Notes under the pieces: model-generated
What the model was told of the DNA's origin: nothing
Databases searched by the model: none
Seen by the model: the letters and a program-made list of their open reading frames with translations, nothing else
In this document: positions 48,154 to 61,070 of the stretch, piece after piece
Position numbering within the stretch: the stretch's first letter is position 1
Layout of the letters: every line of letters begins with the position of its first letter
Translations under genes and position numbers: made by a program
Assembly (NCBI GenBank): GCA_003339415.1
Contig: PDHQ01000022.1
Coordinates: 186,001 to 250,000, forward strand
Length of the DNA: 64,000 bases
Direction of reading: 5' to 3'
Source: Ophiocordyceps camponoti-saundersi (nom. inval.)
Taxonomy: Eukaryota; Ascomycota; Sordariomycetes; Hypocreales; Ophiocordycipitaceae

Positions 48154-51100
48154 CTATGCCTTTGACTTCAATGTCCATATTCCCCTGCCGGAGCCGCCAA
48201 TCTTTTGAAGCACCGCTACACGATCCAACGCCGTTTTGAATTGGTCACTCTGCTTCTTTCCAGGACAATACGGATTGAAGTGATCCACCAACATCTTACT
48301 GGGCACCCGTCCGCCGTGCCGCTCAATGAAGGTCTTGATCATAGCGGCAAAGTCCTTCGACTTTAGTTTTTTATCAACCGAGGGCGTTCCGGAGCGGGAG
48401 CTGCTGCCGCTGCCTGCGTCCAGACCTTGACGCTCGGCCAAGTTACTCATGATGGCGGCCGAGCCGGGGCCGCCCCGCCGGCGATTCACACCGCCACGTC
48501 CGCCCGAGCCGACCTCTCCAGTCCAGGTCACTGTGCCGATGGGCATGCGGCGGGCGTCCTCTGCCGATCTTCGAAGATGGGCTGCCGCCTGGCGGGCCAC
48601 CTCGTTGGCCTCTTGCCGAAGAACGCCTTCGTCTGCCTTTGCCTTCTGCGGGCCGTTGACGATCTGTTCGTGGTCGTATGCGCTATTGACCGATCGCGCG
48701 AATATGCCCTCCAGCATCCGCTTCTCGTCGTGTACAGACCTATCTTCTCGATAGTCCTCCATTGTGGCGACCGTTTTCATGTGTCGGAGCTCTCGCTGCT
48801 CAGCGTCTGCCTGCAATTTGGTAAGTTCACCGGCCGCGTTAGCTAGTTTCACTTCGGCGCCTTTAAAGACATCGCTTCGCTCAAGAGCAGCGTCTTTTCC
48901 GGGGTTGTAGCTGAATAGGTCATACAAGTCGGATAAGTCGTATGAACTTCGTTGCTTAGGGTCCTTCAAAACCTTATTCGTCATGAACTGCTTGAAGATC
49001 TGCCGATGATAAATCTTCTCTTCAATCGTTCCCTCGGTCATCAGACGATAGATCTTGACAGGCTTTTTCTGACCCAGCCTCCAGGCCCGCTCTCGAGCTT
49101 GCAGATCAGTAGAGGGATTCCAGTCTGGATCAAATATGATGATGCGATCGGCGCCCGTGAGGTTAGTTCCCAGTCCTCCCGTACGCGTTGTCATCAGGAA
49201 GACGTGTATAAGAGGATCTGTGTTGAACTTGTCAATCATCGATTGTCTTTGGTCCACCGGTGTCTCTCCATCCATGCGTAAGTAGGTAATGCTGCACTGC
49301 CTGATGCATTTCTCGATGATGTTGAGCATCTGCTTCCCTTGCGAAAAAAGCAACATCTTGTGGCCGTTCGGAATCATGACTTTCTGCAGCAGGTCTTTCG
49401 TAAGCTGCAGCTTGGCAGAAAGCTTCGGACTTCCAAAGTCGTAACCAGCCTTGTCCGATAGACTCTTGTCCAGAAGGTCTGGATGGTTACATATCTTGCG
49501 CAGAATGTCGATGCCATAAAGGGACTGACGCCTTTTGCTTAGGATGGCAGAGACTTCGTCGGACTTCAGAAACGTCTCGTACGCATCTCGTTGACCTTCC
49601 GTCAGCTTACAGAACAACACTTGCTCTGTCTTTTCGGGCAAATCTGCAGCCACGTCAATCTTGAGCCTCTGCAGTAGATACTCGCTAATAGTCTCCTTCA
49701 ACGCCTCGGCGCACTTCTCAGCCGTCATGACTTGCAGGTTGGATGCGTTGGCGTAGCCTCCCTGCCGGATCGGTATCTCGAACTGGGACCGAAAGTTGAC
49801 GAGCGTTCCCAGGCGCATGGGGTAGGTGAAGTCGAAGAGAGACCACAGCTCCGTCAAATTATTTTGCACTGGCGTCCCGGACAAGATAACACGATTCGGG
49901 GTGTTGAGCTCTTTGCAAGTGACCGTAATCTCAGCATTCGGGTTTCGAATCTTGTGACCCTCGTCCAGCACTGCGTATTCCCACTGCACGGGTAGCAACT
50001 CGTCCGCGTATGTCTGCAGGCCGGTGTAAGTGGTGACGAGGACGTGTCCCTTGTCGACAACTCCCTTGACGATTCGTCTGGCAGCGCCCAGAGATCTTCT
50101 CCCAACGGGACGACGATACTCAAAGTCGTAGTCGTCCTCCATTTTCGGGTTCAACATGCCACTACCTGAAGCGTGCAGAATCGCAACCCTCAAGGGTGGC
50201 CACCAACGATGAAATTCGCTCACCCACTGCCGAAGCAAGGTAGCCGGCGCAACAACGATAACGGGGCGCTTGAGTTTTTTGCTGCAGTGTAGGGCAGCAA
50301 TGAATGCAATCAGCTGCACAGTCTTGCCGAGCCCCATTTCATCGCCAATGATGCCACCAACGCTTTGCTTATAGAGCTCAGCCAGCCATTGAACACCAGT
50401 CTTCTGATAGCCGAACAGAGAAGGATGTATGTCGCCGGGTAGCTTCAAGTCGTCGCTGAAGTGGTAGTCGGGGTGGTCAGGTGAAGGCTTGTACCACTCC
50501 GCTTCCTCCGATTCACTGTTTTCATCAGGACCGTCTGGGTTTTTGGCACGTCGACGACCTTGTCTGGCCCGGCTCCTACGGGCAACCCAGTCGGCCAGTC
50601 TCTTTTGGTAGTATGCTTCGTTCCCATCGTCAATCTTGCTCAAGTCGACTTCCTCCTGCTCTCCGACCTCAGCTCTGGCCTTTCTTTTTCGACGCTCTTC
50701 GCGTATTAAGTCGACTTCCGTTCCTTGTTGCCAGATGGCGGACTTTCCAAGGTATTCAGAGCCGGACGATTCTTCGGCATCAGGCTTTGCCGACGGTCTG
50801 CTCTCGTTTTGGAGTCGCCGTCTTTTGCGCGAGCGAAGGGAGAACTCGGATTCCACATCCAGCGTCGGGGTATCGCTAGCATGCGCTTCACACTCGTGGT
50901 CAAAGCCGGGGCGCCGAAGCGATTGGTGAGACGTCGGCCCCTCAGCTTCCGCATCAAGTCCATCGGCTGCACGTTCTTCTTCGGCATCAAGTATTGTGTC
51001 GGCCAGCTGCCCCTGTAGATCATGAGGGCGAGGGCCTCCGACTTTGGTAAATGGAGTAATTCTCCCTATGCGTATGAGATATTCTCGGTGGCCTTCACCA

Positions 51101-51603
51101 GGAAGCCGTTTTGACTTGGTCAAGTTGGCAGTCTCCAAGGGGTCCTCTCGATGTCGTTTGTCGATGCGGGCCTCGAAGTCGGATATGTCGTTGTTGAGTC
51201 GACGAATTTCGTCATCAAGCTTCGATATTTCTGCTTGCAGCTTTCGTGACTGATATGGGTTTCCGGACACTTGCAGTAGTTTCCTCTTTTCTTCGTCCAG
51301 CTGGAGCTGAAGACGCTGTTTCGTAGTCTCTAGTTTCTCGATTCGCTTCTTATCTTTATTGTCTTCCGCTTCCATTAGCACTGCATTCGCCTTCATCGTG
51401 ATGTCTCGTTCCAGGTCGTCCTGGTCTCTGACAGCGCCCGTCAGTTTCTTCAGTGCATCCTCTTCACTCATTCCGATCGTTGGCGATTTTGGAGCTTCCA
51501 TCGCAGAGGAGGATGCGCCATGAGCAGCCGCAACGACCCTGTTGAGAAGGTTCTCACGGCTCTCGACAGAGTCGCTGCTGACTTCATTTTGACCGGAGGC
51601 CAT
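48154..51603 (-). CDS. rad26: Rad26/CSB (ERCC6)-like SNF2 ATPase, transcription-coupled repair (1149 aa)
   Basis: Single exon. DNA-dependent translocase that remodels RNA polymerase II stalled at lesions and starts transcription-coupled nucleotide excision repair. N-terminal coiled-coil region (about residues 55-150), acidic and basic linkers, then the SNF2 core. Motif I is IIGDEMGLGKTVQ (about 415-428) and motif II is VLDEGHKIRNP with the DEGH box of this subfamily (about 545). Motif III is VILSGTPVQNNLTELWSLFD, motif V FLMTTRTGGLGTNLTGAD and motif VI QARERAWRLGQ (about 830). The C-terminus (LVDHFNPYCPGKKQSDQFKT, then GIWTLKSKA) matches the winged-helix-like tail of CSB orthologues. The ATG at 51603 gives MASGQNEVSS. 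It faces the split SET gene divergently. Confidence 0.93.
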   Translation of the reverse strand: MASGQNEVSSDSVESRENLLNRVVAAAHGASSSAMEAPKSPTIGMSEEDALKKLTGAVRDQDDLERDITMKANAVLMEAEDNKDKKRIEKLETTKQRLQLQLDEEKRKLLQVSGNPYQSRKLQAEISKLDDEIRRLNNDISDFEARIDKRHREDPLETANLTKSKRLPGEGHREYLIRIGRITPFTKVGGPRPHDLQGQLADTILDAEEERAADGLDAEAEGPTSHQSLRRPGFDHECEAHASDTPTLDVESEFSLRSRKRRRLQNESRPSAKPDAEESSGSEYLGKSAIWQQGTEVDLIREERRKRKARAEVGEQEEVDLSKIDDGNEAYYQKRLADWVARRSRARQGRRRAKNPDGPDENSESEEAEWYKPSPDHPDYHFSDDLKLPGDIHPSLFGYQKTGVQWLAELYKQSVGGIIGDEMGLGKTVQLIAFIAALHCSKKLKRPVIVVAPATLLRQWVSEFHRWWPPLRVAILHASGSGMLNPKMEDDYDFEYRRPVGRRSLGAARRIVKGVVDKGHVLVTTYTGLQTYADELLPVQWEYAVLDEGHKIRNPNAEITVTCKELNTPNRVILSGTPVQNNLTELWSLFDFTYPMRLGTLVNFRSQFEIPIRQGGYANASNLQVMTAEKCAEALKETISEYLLQRLKIDVAADLPEKTEQVLFCKLTEGQRDAYETFLKSDEVSAILSKRRQSLYGIDILRKICNHPDLLDKSLSDKAGYDFGSPKLSAKLQLTKDLLQKVMIPNGHKMLLFSQGKQMLNIIEKCIRQCSITYLRMDGETPVDQRQSMIDKFNTDPLIHVFLMTTRTGGLGTNLTGADRIIIFDPDWNPSTDLQARERAWRLGQKKPVKIYRLMTEGTIEEKIYHRQIFKQFMTNKVLKDPKQRSSYDLSDLYDLFSYNPGKDAALERSDVFKGAEVKLANAAGELTKLQADAEQRELRHMKTVATMEDYREDRSVHDEKRMLEGIFARSVNSAYDHEQIVNGPQKAKADEGVLRQEANEVARQAAAHLRRSAEDARRMPIGTVTWTGEVGSGGRGGVNRRRGGPGSAAIMSNLAERQGLDAGSGSSSRSGTPSVDKKLKSKDFAAMIKTFIERHGGRVPSKMLVDHFNPYCPGKKQSDQFKTALDRVAVLQKIGGSGRGIWTLKSKA

Positions 51604-52144
51604 CGTGGGAGAAAAGGCGCTCTGAATGCGCGGGAGGCAGAACTAGAAGCTTTGAACCCAGTGATGGATTATCTTGAGGCAGATTGGGGACCTCCAGCTG
51701 TCAGGTTTCATAGGTAATTTGGCATCTTCGCAGAAGAGGAACGTGACGTCTCGTGGGCTGACGTCAAGGAGTCGTTCGTGAGTCACAAGAGTGAGAGGTT
51801 GGTTTAGGAGGGGCTGGAGGGTCGTTGTGTGGTCAAACTCTGGTGATTTTTTCCCCCTCTCGACTCGGAAAGGAGTCTAGATTTGGTTGGAGTCGCAAAG
51901 AGAGTCGGAATACCCAGGAAAGCATCTCTCGCACATGATTTGCACAGACGATTCTCGAGTCTTGTCCCTGAGCAGGTTGCCGATCATCGATGATTAACTA
52001 ATTACCGGATAGAGATGATAGAATAGAGAAGGCGGTGAGATCGCGCCTTGCGTTTTGCCGCTTTTCATGCATCGCCCCACTATGACCTCACGTCAAATCT
52101 ATGTACCTACGTACCTAGGCTAGCAACATTGACATCAACGCTCC
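51604..52144. promoter_or_regulatory. divergent region, Rad26 / 5' end of split SET gene
   Basis: A 541-bp interval with normal composition. It holds the Rad26 promoter and, by the interpretation given here, the original promoter of the SET-domain gene, now separated from that gene's body by about 9.7 kb of transposon. CCTA/TAGG runs occur near 52104-52122. Confidence 0.5.
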
Positions 52145-52165
52145 ATGGGCCATGCGAAGCCCAGC
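52145..52165 (+). pseudogene. putative 5' end of the split SET-domain gene
   Basis: ATGGGCCATGCGAAGCCCAG opens a frame MGHAKPS that stops making sense exactly at the terminal inverted repeat. The sequence just beyond the right repeat, from 61826, continues in the corresponding frame as ARPKNWPDGLPYL. The 9-12 bp at the insertion edge are nearly duplicated on the other side (ATGCGAAGCCCA against ATGCGAGGCCCA), supporting a single gene opened by insertion. That this ATG is the original start is inference. Confidence 0.55.
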
Positions 52166-52207
52166 CATCCCTTTGAGTGCGTTAACGCCGCATTCTTTAT
52201 ACCGAGA
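52166..52207 (+). repeat. left 42-bp terminal inverted repeat
   Basis: Starts CATCCCTTTGAGTGCGTTAA and ends ATACCGAGA. It matches the right repeat at 41 of 42 positions and still contains CA and TG dinucleotides, so it has escaped RIP although the interior has not. Confidence 0.92.
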
Positions 52208-53447
52208 TAGGGATAATAGCTAATAAAACGCTAGGAAATAAAAAATATATCTATTTATTAGCAAATCTTACTATAATAAAAGTATTAATAGCTAGGCGCT
52301 ATATATATCGCGACCTTATATATACTATAGCCTTTCTTAGTCTTTTTTAGTATTTTCTAATTAAGGGTATTATTATTAGTATCGCCTAAAAGCTTTTTTT
52401 AACTATAAGAGTAAGGCTAGCTAGCTTTAAAGCTTTAGTAAGGTATATAAAATAAGCTTTTTAAGTAATTAACGTATTAATATTATAAAATAAGGGAAAA
52501 TACGTTACTAATACGAAAATATTACCTTAAAATACCTTTTTTTACGTAAGTATTATAAACTTCCTTTATAATTTATTACCGCTAATCTTACTAATTTATT
52601 ATATACTATTATTAAAGCTACTTACGAAGCTATAGAAGATAGCTATTTATAAGCGCTATTTTAAGAAAAAAGCTTTACGTAATTATATATTAATTTCCTC
52701 TTTAAACGCGGTATTCTAGCCTTTCTAAGGCCTTAAGTTAATTACTAATATCGATAGCGCTTATCTAATTATTATATTTAGCTATAATAGATAATATAGA
52801 AACTCTTTTTATTAGCTTATTATTAAAAAAATATAAGATTAAGCGTATTTAAGGTTATATAATTATCGGCTATCGATAAATACGCTTTTTAAATTCGGAC
52901 CTTATAAAGATTATAAAAAATAGAAAAATAAAAGCGTTATCTTTCTAAGTAATTTAATTTACCTCTCTATTAAGCGTAAGCTTTATATTAATTTAGCCTT
53001 AAGGTTAATATTTACTTTTTATATTATCTTTTTTAGCTTTAATAAAGCTTTTAAAAATATTATAGTTAAGGCGGTAAGTGCTTATTATACTATAGCTAAA
53101 GTAGCGTAAAGCGTAGAAAAGCGCTAGTAATAAGAAAAAGTTATCTAAAAAGATATAATATATCTAAGCTAATAGTAGATTTATTAAGGAGATAATAACG
53201 CTTTATATTAGGTTTAAATAAATCGGTTCTTTTTAACTTATTACCTTTTTCTTTTTCCTTTTTATTATTAGCTCTAAGGTATTATTTAGCGTATACTAAA
53301 GCTATTATAAGAAGAAGCTATCTTAAGCTATAATTTAAACCTTAAAGCTTATAAATATAAATTTCGTAAAAATCGTAATTATCTTACGGGATTTTTCTAT
53401 AAAGCTAATAATATATTTATTAATAGCTAGAAATATATTAAAACTAT

Positions 53448-53747
53448 TATTAAGGGACTAGTTAAAGAGGTGCTTATTTATTAAGCTATATATAATAATA
53501 ATTATATATAACGAGCTTCTAAGGAAGCCGCACTCTAGCGTGCTAAATAGCTATATATACCGCTCTTTCCTTTAGAGCCTATTTACCTCCCTATTTAACT
53601 ATCTTTTCCGTTCTATTCCTTCTAATCTTTCCGCTACGGGCCTCTAGGCTAGATAGCGGCAGCCTTATCGTTTAATTATAAGGCTAATCCGTAAGTTTAA
53701 CGTTTAAGTTAATAACCCGAATATAATATAAGAGCTAGACCTTAATA
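53448..53747 (+). repeat. 5' LTR (300 bp)
   Basis: Direct repeat of 60771-61070. Shared landmarks include ATAACGAGCTTCTAAGGAAG, CGCTACGGGCCTCTAGG and CAGATAGCGGCAGCCTTAT-like blocks. Most differences between the two copies are C/T or G/A, as expected if RIP hit the copies independently. Confidence 0.9.
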
Positions 53748-56700
53748 TAAGGTCCCTCCCCTTACTTATAAGCGCGGGATCTATTATATAATATATAGTA
53801 AGGTTAAGTAAAAAATTTTCCGCTAAGTTACTTAGTCCGCCTTACTTTTTTATAGCTTTTATAGTACTTACTTATTAAATCCTTTATTCCTTCCCTTCTT
53901 CCTTCTATAGCCTTATCGTTATTATTATTAATATTACTATTATTACTATTATTAGTAAAGGAATCCGCTACCTATTTTATAAGTTTAACTATACTAATAT
54001 TTTCTTACTTATAGGGATATTTTAGCCTAGCGAATATAATAGTTATCTTTAAAACCTCGCCGCCGCCGCCTCCTCTATTATTAATTCTACTACTACCGCT
54101 ACTACTAATATTACTACTAATAACGATAACGATAATAGCGATAATAATAGCGATAACGATAATAATAATAATATCGTAGGTAATAATAAAGGCCTTAGTT
54201 TAAAGGAGGATTTCCTAGCTTTTAATATTTAGTTCGAAAAGCGTTATAGCTATAAGCTAACTTAGGGGGGTTATCGTTACTTTAAGCCTCCTCCTCCTCC
54301 TCCTTTTTTTTCTTTTACTTCTCCTCCTCTTTTATTTTTTAATATAAGTTTTTTCCTCTTTTTACTTAGCGGCTTACTATATAGGATTTATCGATCCCGT
54401 ATCTAAAAGGGCGATTTACTTATCGTAGAGAAACGCGCTACTAACGTTATCGGGTATTTCTTAAGTTACTATACGGAGAAGCTCTTAGCTTAGAGCCCCT
54501 TACTAGCTCTCCCCTTCTCCTTCTCCTCCTCTTATTATAGTAAATCCTTATCCTATATCTAGGAGGGCGATTTATCTATAATAGGCGTTCGCTAATATTA
54601 GGTTTTTCGTAGCTTACCTTACGGAAGAAGTCTCGGGCTAAGATTCCCGCCCCTACTCTTACCCCCGCTCCCTCTCCTCCTCCTACCCTTACCGCTAACC
54701 TTATTAACGAAGAAGATAATAATAAGGATAAGGATAAAAATAAGGATAGTTATAATAAGGGGGCCTTTCGGGAGCCTTTATATCTTTATTATATAAAATA
54801 AAGTTATAAGTATTATAATTAAGCTATAACGCTAAGGCGTATAAGGAAGTAAAAACCTTATATATCTTATATAAAATATATACCTTTATACTAAACTTAT
54901 ATACTTACCTCTTAGCTTTTAGTTTTAGCTTATATAGCGTAGTATATTACCGCTAAAACTAAGCTACTACCTAAAATAATAATAAGGGCGGATAATATTT
55001 TTTAAGCGTTAATTACTATTACTTAAGCCTTAACGATATTAGCTAAGCTTAAGCTTATATATAGCGATATTTCCTTTATTATATAGTTAGTTTCCTTAAT
55101 CTTATAATACTAAACGCGGAAAGCTAATTTCCTTTTTTAGGGAGTATATTAACGCTATCCTCGATATCGCCCCTTTTTATAAGCTTTCGGGCTTTAAAAA
55201 GTTAGCTAATATTTTAATATTAGAGGAAAAGGTTACTATTTTAAAGCGTAACGCTATTATTACCGCCGCCGCCGCACTTATTACCGCCGCTACTAAACTA
55301 ATAACCTTAACGCTATTACGCCGCCGCTATTACTTAGCTAGGGAGTTATTATTTATAAAGAAGTAGCGCTATTAAATATTATAAGGGGGGGGGGGGGTAT
55401 ATTTTCCGCGCCCGTTAATACGCTTTTTAATATAATCCCGCTACCGGCTATTTTACCGTACGTTTCTTAATAACCTGCCTATTATTATATATAGCCGGTT
55501 CGTATAAAGCTTTAAAGTAATTAAAAGCGGCGGTGCCCTTAAGTTTTACTAAAAGTTCCTATATTAAGTTTTAATAACCCTTTTATTTAATAAAAACCTC
55601 CTATCTCCTACCTTTACTTACCTTTTTCTATTTAGCTAAGATAATTTTTTTAACTTCCTATTCTTCCTCCCTATTAATTAGTATCGTAAGAGGCTATAAA
55701 TTAGTAATTTCTTATCTAAGTAAGGGGTCTAAAGCTACCCTTTTAAGTAAATTTATATTAAAGCAATTATAAGCTTTTATTAATAATCCTATAAATTTAA
55801 TAAGGGAAGGGTTAATAACCCGCGCTATTATAAACTTAGCGTTCTTCTAATCGAGCTTCTTTTTAGGCCTTACGCTAGGAAAATTACGTAAATTAAGCTA
55901 AACTTTATCGCTAATTTTAAAGCGCTCGGCCGCTTATCGATTCTTATTAGCTTAAAACTCCTAAGTTTATAAGAATAAAATATTAGTAGCTTAATATAAG
56001 TTTATTACTTATTATAATTATCTTATAAATTCCTTAGCCTAGCTTTTAGGATTCCTTATTAATAATTACGGAGTATTTAAGTTTAATAATATTATCGTTA
56101 AAGCTTAGAACTTATAAGTTACGAAGAATAGCGTTATTCCTATAGCTAAGTAAACTCTATTATTTAGTATAAGCTAAGCTACGGGAAGCTATTTATCTTA
56201 ATTATCCTAATTATAAGAAATTACCGCTTAGAGGTAAGCTTATATATTTTAATTAACCCTCTTATATCCTCTATTAATTTATAAATAATAAGCTATATTA
56301 AATATTTAATTAATCCTATAAAATTAGTAAAGATAGCTTTAGAATTCGCTTATTTAGTTAGTTTCTTTATTACTTATAATAATACTTAGCTATTAGTAAA
56401 ATTATATAAAATATTAGAGAAACCGCTCTATATAAAGCGGAGCGTTTATTAAGGGTATCGGCTTAAGTAGGATTTCTTTACTAAGGCGGTCTTTAATTAC
56501 CTATAAGTGCTTATTTCCGCGTTTTATAAGCGGGAAGTCTATTATAAAATCTATTTATATATATTAGTAAAACTAATCTAAAGTAAGTAATAACTTAAGA
56601 AGGGTAGCCTAATATTATTTCTAAGCTTTAGTCTTACCGTAAGTATTATAATTCCTAAGGAATTAATAAACGTATTATTATTAAAGTAGCTAGAAAAAGT

Positions 56701-59700
56701 CGCGGGTTATAAGGGCTACTATACTTTCCCTCCTAAAATAACTAACTAAGGCTAAGTTATAAATTATTTAGATAAGATAATTCCGTAATATATTAAGTAA
56801 AGAGGCTAGTACCTTCTTAAAATCTTTTATTATAATAATTAAAGCTCCTAAAACTTAAAGCTTATTACGGAAACGTAGTTTTCTTTTAGCGTTAATATAG
56901 TAATCTATAATTTAAACTTTAAGTTATAGCTTTAAAAGTAATAAGCGGTCTCCTCTTACTATAGCTTAGTATATTTCCTAGAAAACCGAGTCTTATAATA
57001 TTATCTTATTCTAAAGTTCCTAAAGCTTATTATTAGAGAAAACTTAAGTTTTTAGTAAATTATAATTTTATAAATTTATAGCGTTTTCTATAGCTATATT
57101 TACGTTTTATTATCTATCTTCGCCTTCCTCCTTTTCTAAGATATTAGTAAGGTCCTTAGAAATATTAATTATTATCGCTTATAGGTAGAATTATAAAGCT
57201 TTTTCGGGAATTATTTATATAAAGTAAGCGTCCTCCTCCTCCGTAATTAAAAGTTTATCTTAATCTTTACGGGAAAGGGCGTCTAGGACCGCGGCTTATT
57301 TACTAAGTTAATAATAAATCTTAAAGTTAAATCGTAATAAGTACTTAGCCTAATAAGCTTATCGTTCTAAGAGGTACCGGCGAGTTATAAAATATTTTAA
57401 GTTTTTATAATTAATAATAATATCGAAGCTATTATAATTACGTAGTTTAGCGTATTATTATTTTAAGTATCTAATAATTACTAATATCTTTTTATTATAT
57501 ATTAGATAGTTATATTCGGCTACGTTTATTTTTACGGAAAAGAACGCTATTAGTTATTTCTATCTTTCTCGTTCCTAGTAAAGATAACCTCCTATAATAT
57601 AGGCGCTAATATTTACTTTTAAAAATATAAGGTCCTTAAAGTTTTATTCTATTAATAAAGGGGCTTTTATAAATAGATTCTTAATTTCCTAGAAGGCTTA
57701 TTCTTAATCCGGTCCTTAGACGAATTTTACCCTTTTTTTCGTTAGATTTATTAATAATTCTACTACTTTAGTAAAATCTATAATAAAGAGTTAGTAGAAA
57801 TTAGTAAAACTTAGGAATCCGTAAAAGCCTTTAAAGGAAATTAGCGTAGCTTAGTCGATAATTATCTTAATCTTTTCCGGGTTTACTTAAAGCTTAACCC
57901 TTATTAATATTATAAATTCTAAATATTTTACCTTTTTAACTACGAATTCGCACTTATCTAAGTTTAAATAAAGCTTATATTTTTAAAGCTTACGGAGAAC
58001 TAAGTATACTTTACGGAAATAGTTTTTTTAATACTATTAAAGTAAATAATAATATTATTAATATAAGCTAAGTAAAACTTATTAAGATATAGCTAAAAGA
58101 TATTATTAATATATTTCTAAAAGGTAATAGGAGCTCTTATAAGTTTAAATAAAATAACTATTTATTTAAAAAAGCTATATTAGGTTTAAAATGCTATTTT
58201 CTATTCCTCTCCTTTAGTAATCTATACCTTATAGAAAGCTTATATAATATCTAGCTTTATAAGCTATTAAGACTTAGCTAATAATTAAAAGGTATTACTA
58301 AGTAAAAGGAGTAGGTATCTATCTAAGACTATAATTACGTTTAGTATATAGAAATCTATATAAAATTATAATCCTCCCTTAAGTTTCCTTACGAAGAGGA
58401 TTAAGGTACTTATAAGCGAGCTATTAAGTTAAATAAAGCTTTTCTAAAAAAGGTCTTATAATATCTTTTTAAGGATAAGTAATTTCTCCCTTAATATACT
58501 ATAAAAGGGGCTAAATAAGATTTAGAGTTTTTTACTATTTATTTTTTTTTTAAGCGGTATATAATAATTTATACCTTTTTTATATAAGTTTAACTTATCC
58601 GCTTCCTATTTACGGAAAAGGGGAAATATATCGTAGAATTCTATTAAGATTTATTCTCGTAATTAGTTATCTATTAAGGGAATCTTATCTTATAACGCTT
58701 TCTCTATATTTTTAACTCTTACCGCTTAGATTTTTAGGTATTTAATAGGGTTTTTTTTCTAATAGCGTAATTCCTTTTACCTCTTTTTTACTTCTCCGAT
58801 AAAAGTTAAGCTATAAAGGTATACCGTATTTAAGATCTCCTTTATTAGTTAAAAGTAAGTACTAGTAACCTATACTTATTATTATAAATCTCCGTATTAT
58901 ACTCGTTCTTCGTAAGGGATTAAGTAAAATTTTATATATTATAGCTAAAGCTTACTAAAAATAATTAGGAAATTAAAATCTAATATTATATATATTATAA
59001 TTAATTAACTAAAGCTATTTATCTTAAGTAAAAGCTAAGCGATACTTAATATTTTTAGTCTACTTATTATTACCTTTTTTACTTATTAAGCTAGGATTCT
59101 TTCTATTAGTATTTATAAGTTTTATATTAGCTATAAATATATTATAGAATAGCTTTTATAGCTTTTACTAACTAATATATTTATTAGTTCTAAGTTATTT
59201 AAAATTATAGGAATTTTAGTAAATAGGGCTTATAGTTTAGAATAGAGGATATTTTTCTTTTCCTTTATTTATATTACCTTATCCTCTAAGATACTACGAT
59301 ATCCCGGAGCTATTTTTTCCCTTAGTTATTATCGGAATTATATTCCTTAATCTAAGGTAAGATTTTTATATAGTTAATATAGGTTTCTCTTAAAGCTTTT
59401 TATTATAGCTTTTATAAAAGTTAGAAATTATAGTTATATATAAGGTATATATTCGTTCTATACCTAATATAAAAACCTAATATTTTACGTTATTCTAATA
59501 CTAATCTCTTTACTTACTTAGCTTAAGGGGTATTTCGTAATACCTAAGTAAAAGTCTTATTATAACTACTTTCTTTTCCTTTTAGCTTTTTCTTCTTCTT
59601 ATCTCTTATCGTATTTATCGGAATATCCCTATTTATATTCTTTCTTATATTTAAGTTTATAAGAATACCCTTAGCGCCTCCTAAGTATTTATTCGGGTTA

Positions 59701-60770
59701 AGTTAGTATTTTTTAGCCGCCCTAAAAAAGCGTAAAGTTTATTTAAAAGACTAAGTAAAACTTTATAGGTAATTAATAAACGGAGAGTATTCGTAAGGTA
59801 TATTAATAATAACTAGAAAATCTCGAAATATCGGGGAAAAGGCCCTATATAGCTAAGTTAATTTTACGGAATTATCCTAACCTATAAATCTAATAGTAGT
59901 TACTAGGATCTCTTCGAACTTAGGAATAAAGTTACTAAATATTTATCTATTATAGTAAACTAAAATCCGGAGCCTATTTTAAGCCCTCTTTCGTTTCTAA
60001 ATATTACTAAAAGTTCGATAAAGGTAGTTAAAGAAGTCCTTTAAATACCTCTTTTTACTAAAGCTACTAGATTACTAAAAGGCTAATATTTTCTATATTT
60101 TATCTTTAGGAAAATAATTTAGGATCTATACCTAAATATAATCCGTATTACTAGCTTTATTTTAAAGCTTATTAATATTATATTAGTAAATTAGCTAGCT
60201 TATAAAAAAATAAAAGAAATTTAGCGATTTATTTTACTTAAGCTAAGGTTCTTTTTATCTTATAAGGGCTATATTAATCTAAGCTTAGTTAGGCGTAGCT
60301 TTAGTAAAAGTTAATTTAATAGGGTTTATTTATAATATTTCCTTAAAAGCGTCCGCACGCGCGGCTATAAGTTACTCTATATATTCCGCTTCTTTTATTA
60401 CGAGAAAGGTTATAGCTTATTACTAAATAGTAAACTATACTTCTTATAATATAGCTTTTTACTCCGCTTCCTTATTTATAAGAAAGGTATTAGCTTATTT
60501 CTTAAAATACTATTTTATATATTTTAAGATCTATTAATAACGTTCCTCCCTATCCTTTATTATATATTATATTACTTATATTTATTATTTTAATTACTAA
60601 ACTTATAGCTTTTATTATAAGGGTTATTAATATCCGCTAAAGCTAGCTTAAGATTACTAAAGCTTTTCTATTTAGTCTTATAAGTTAGCTATTCCGATCT
60701 AATTTAATCTAATTAATCTATTAATATTAAAAATAAGGGTAAAAGTTTATAAGAAAAAGATACGTAATTC

Positions 60771-61070
60771 TATTAAGGGATTAGTTAAAAAGGTACTTAT
60801 TTACTAAGCTATATATAATAATAATTATATATAACGAGCTTCTAAGGAAGCTATATTTTAGTATGCTAAATAGCTATATATACCGCTTTTTTCTTTAAAG
60901 CTTATTTACCTCCCTATTTAACTATCTTTTCCGTTCTATTCCTTCTAATCCTTCCGCTACGGGCCTCTAGGCCAGATAGCGGCAGCCTTATTATTTAATC
61001 GTAAGGCTAATCTATAAGTCTAACGTTTAGGTTAATAACCTGAATATAATATAAGGGCTAGACCTTAATA
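60771..61070 (+). repeat. 3' LTR (300 bp)
   Basis: Direct repeat of 53448-53747, same length, ending CCTTAATA immediately before the ACTAT target duplication. Confidence 0.9.
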
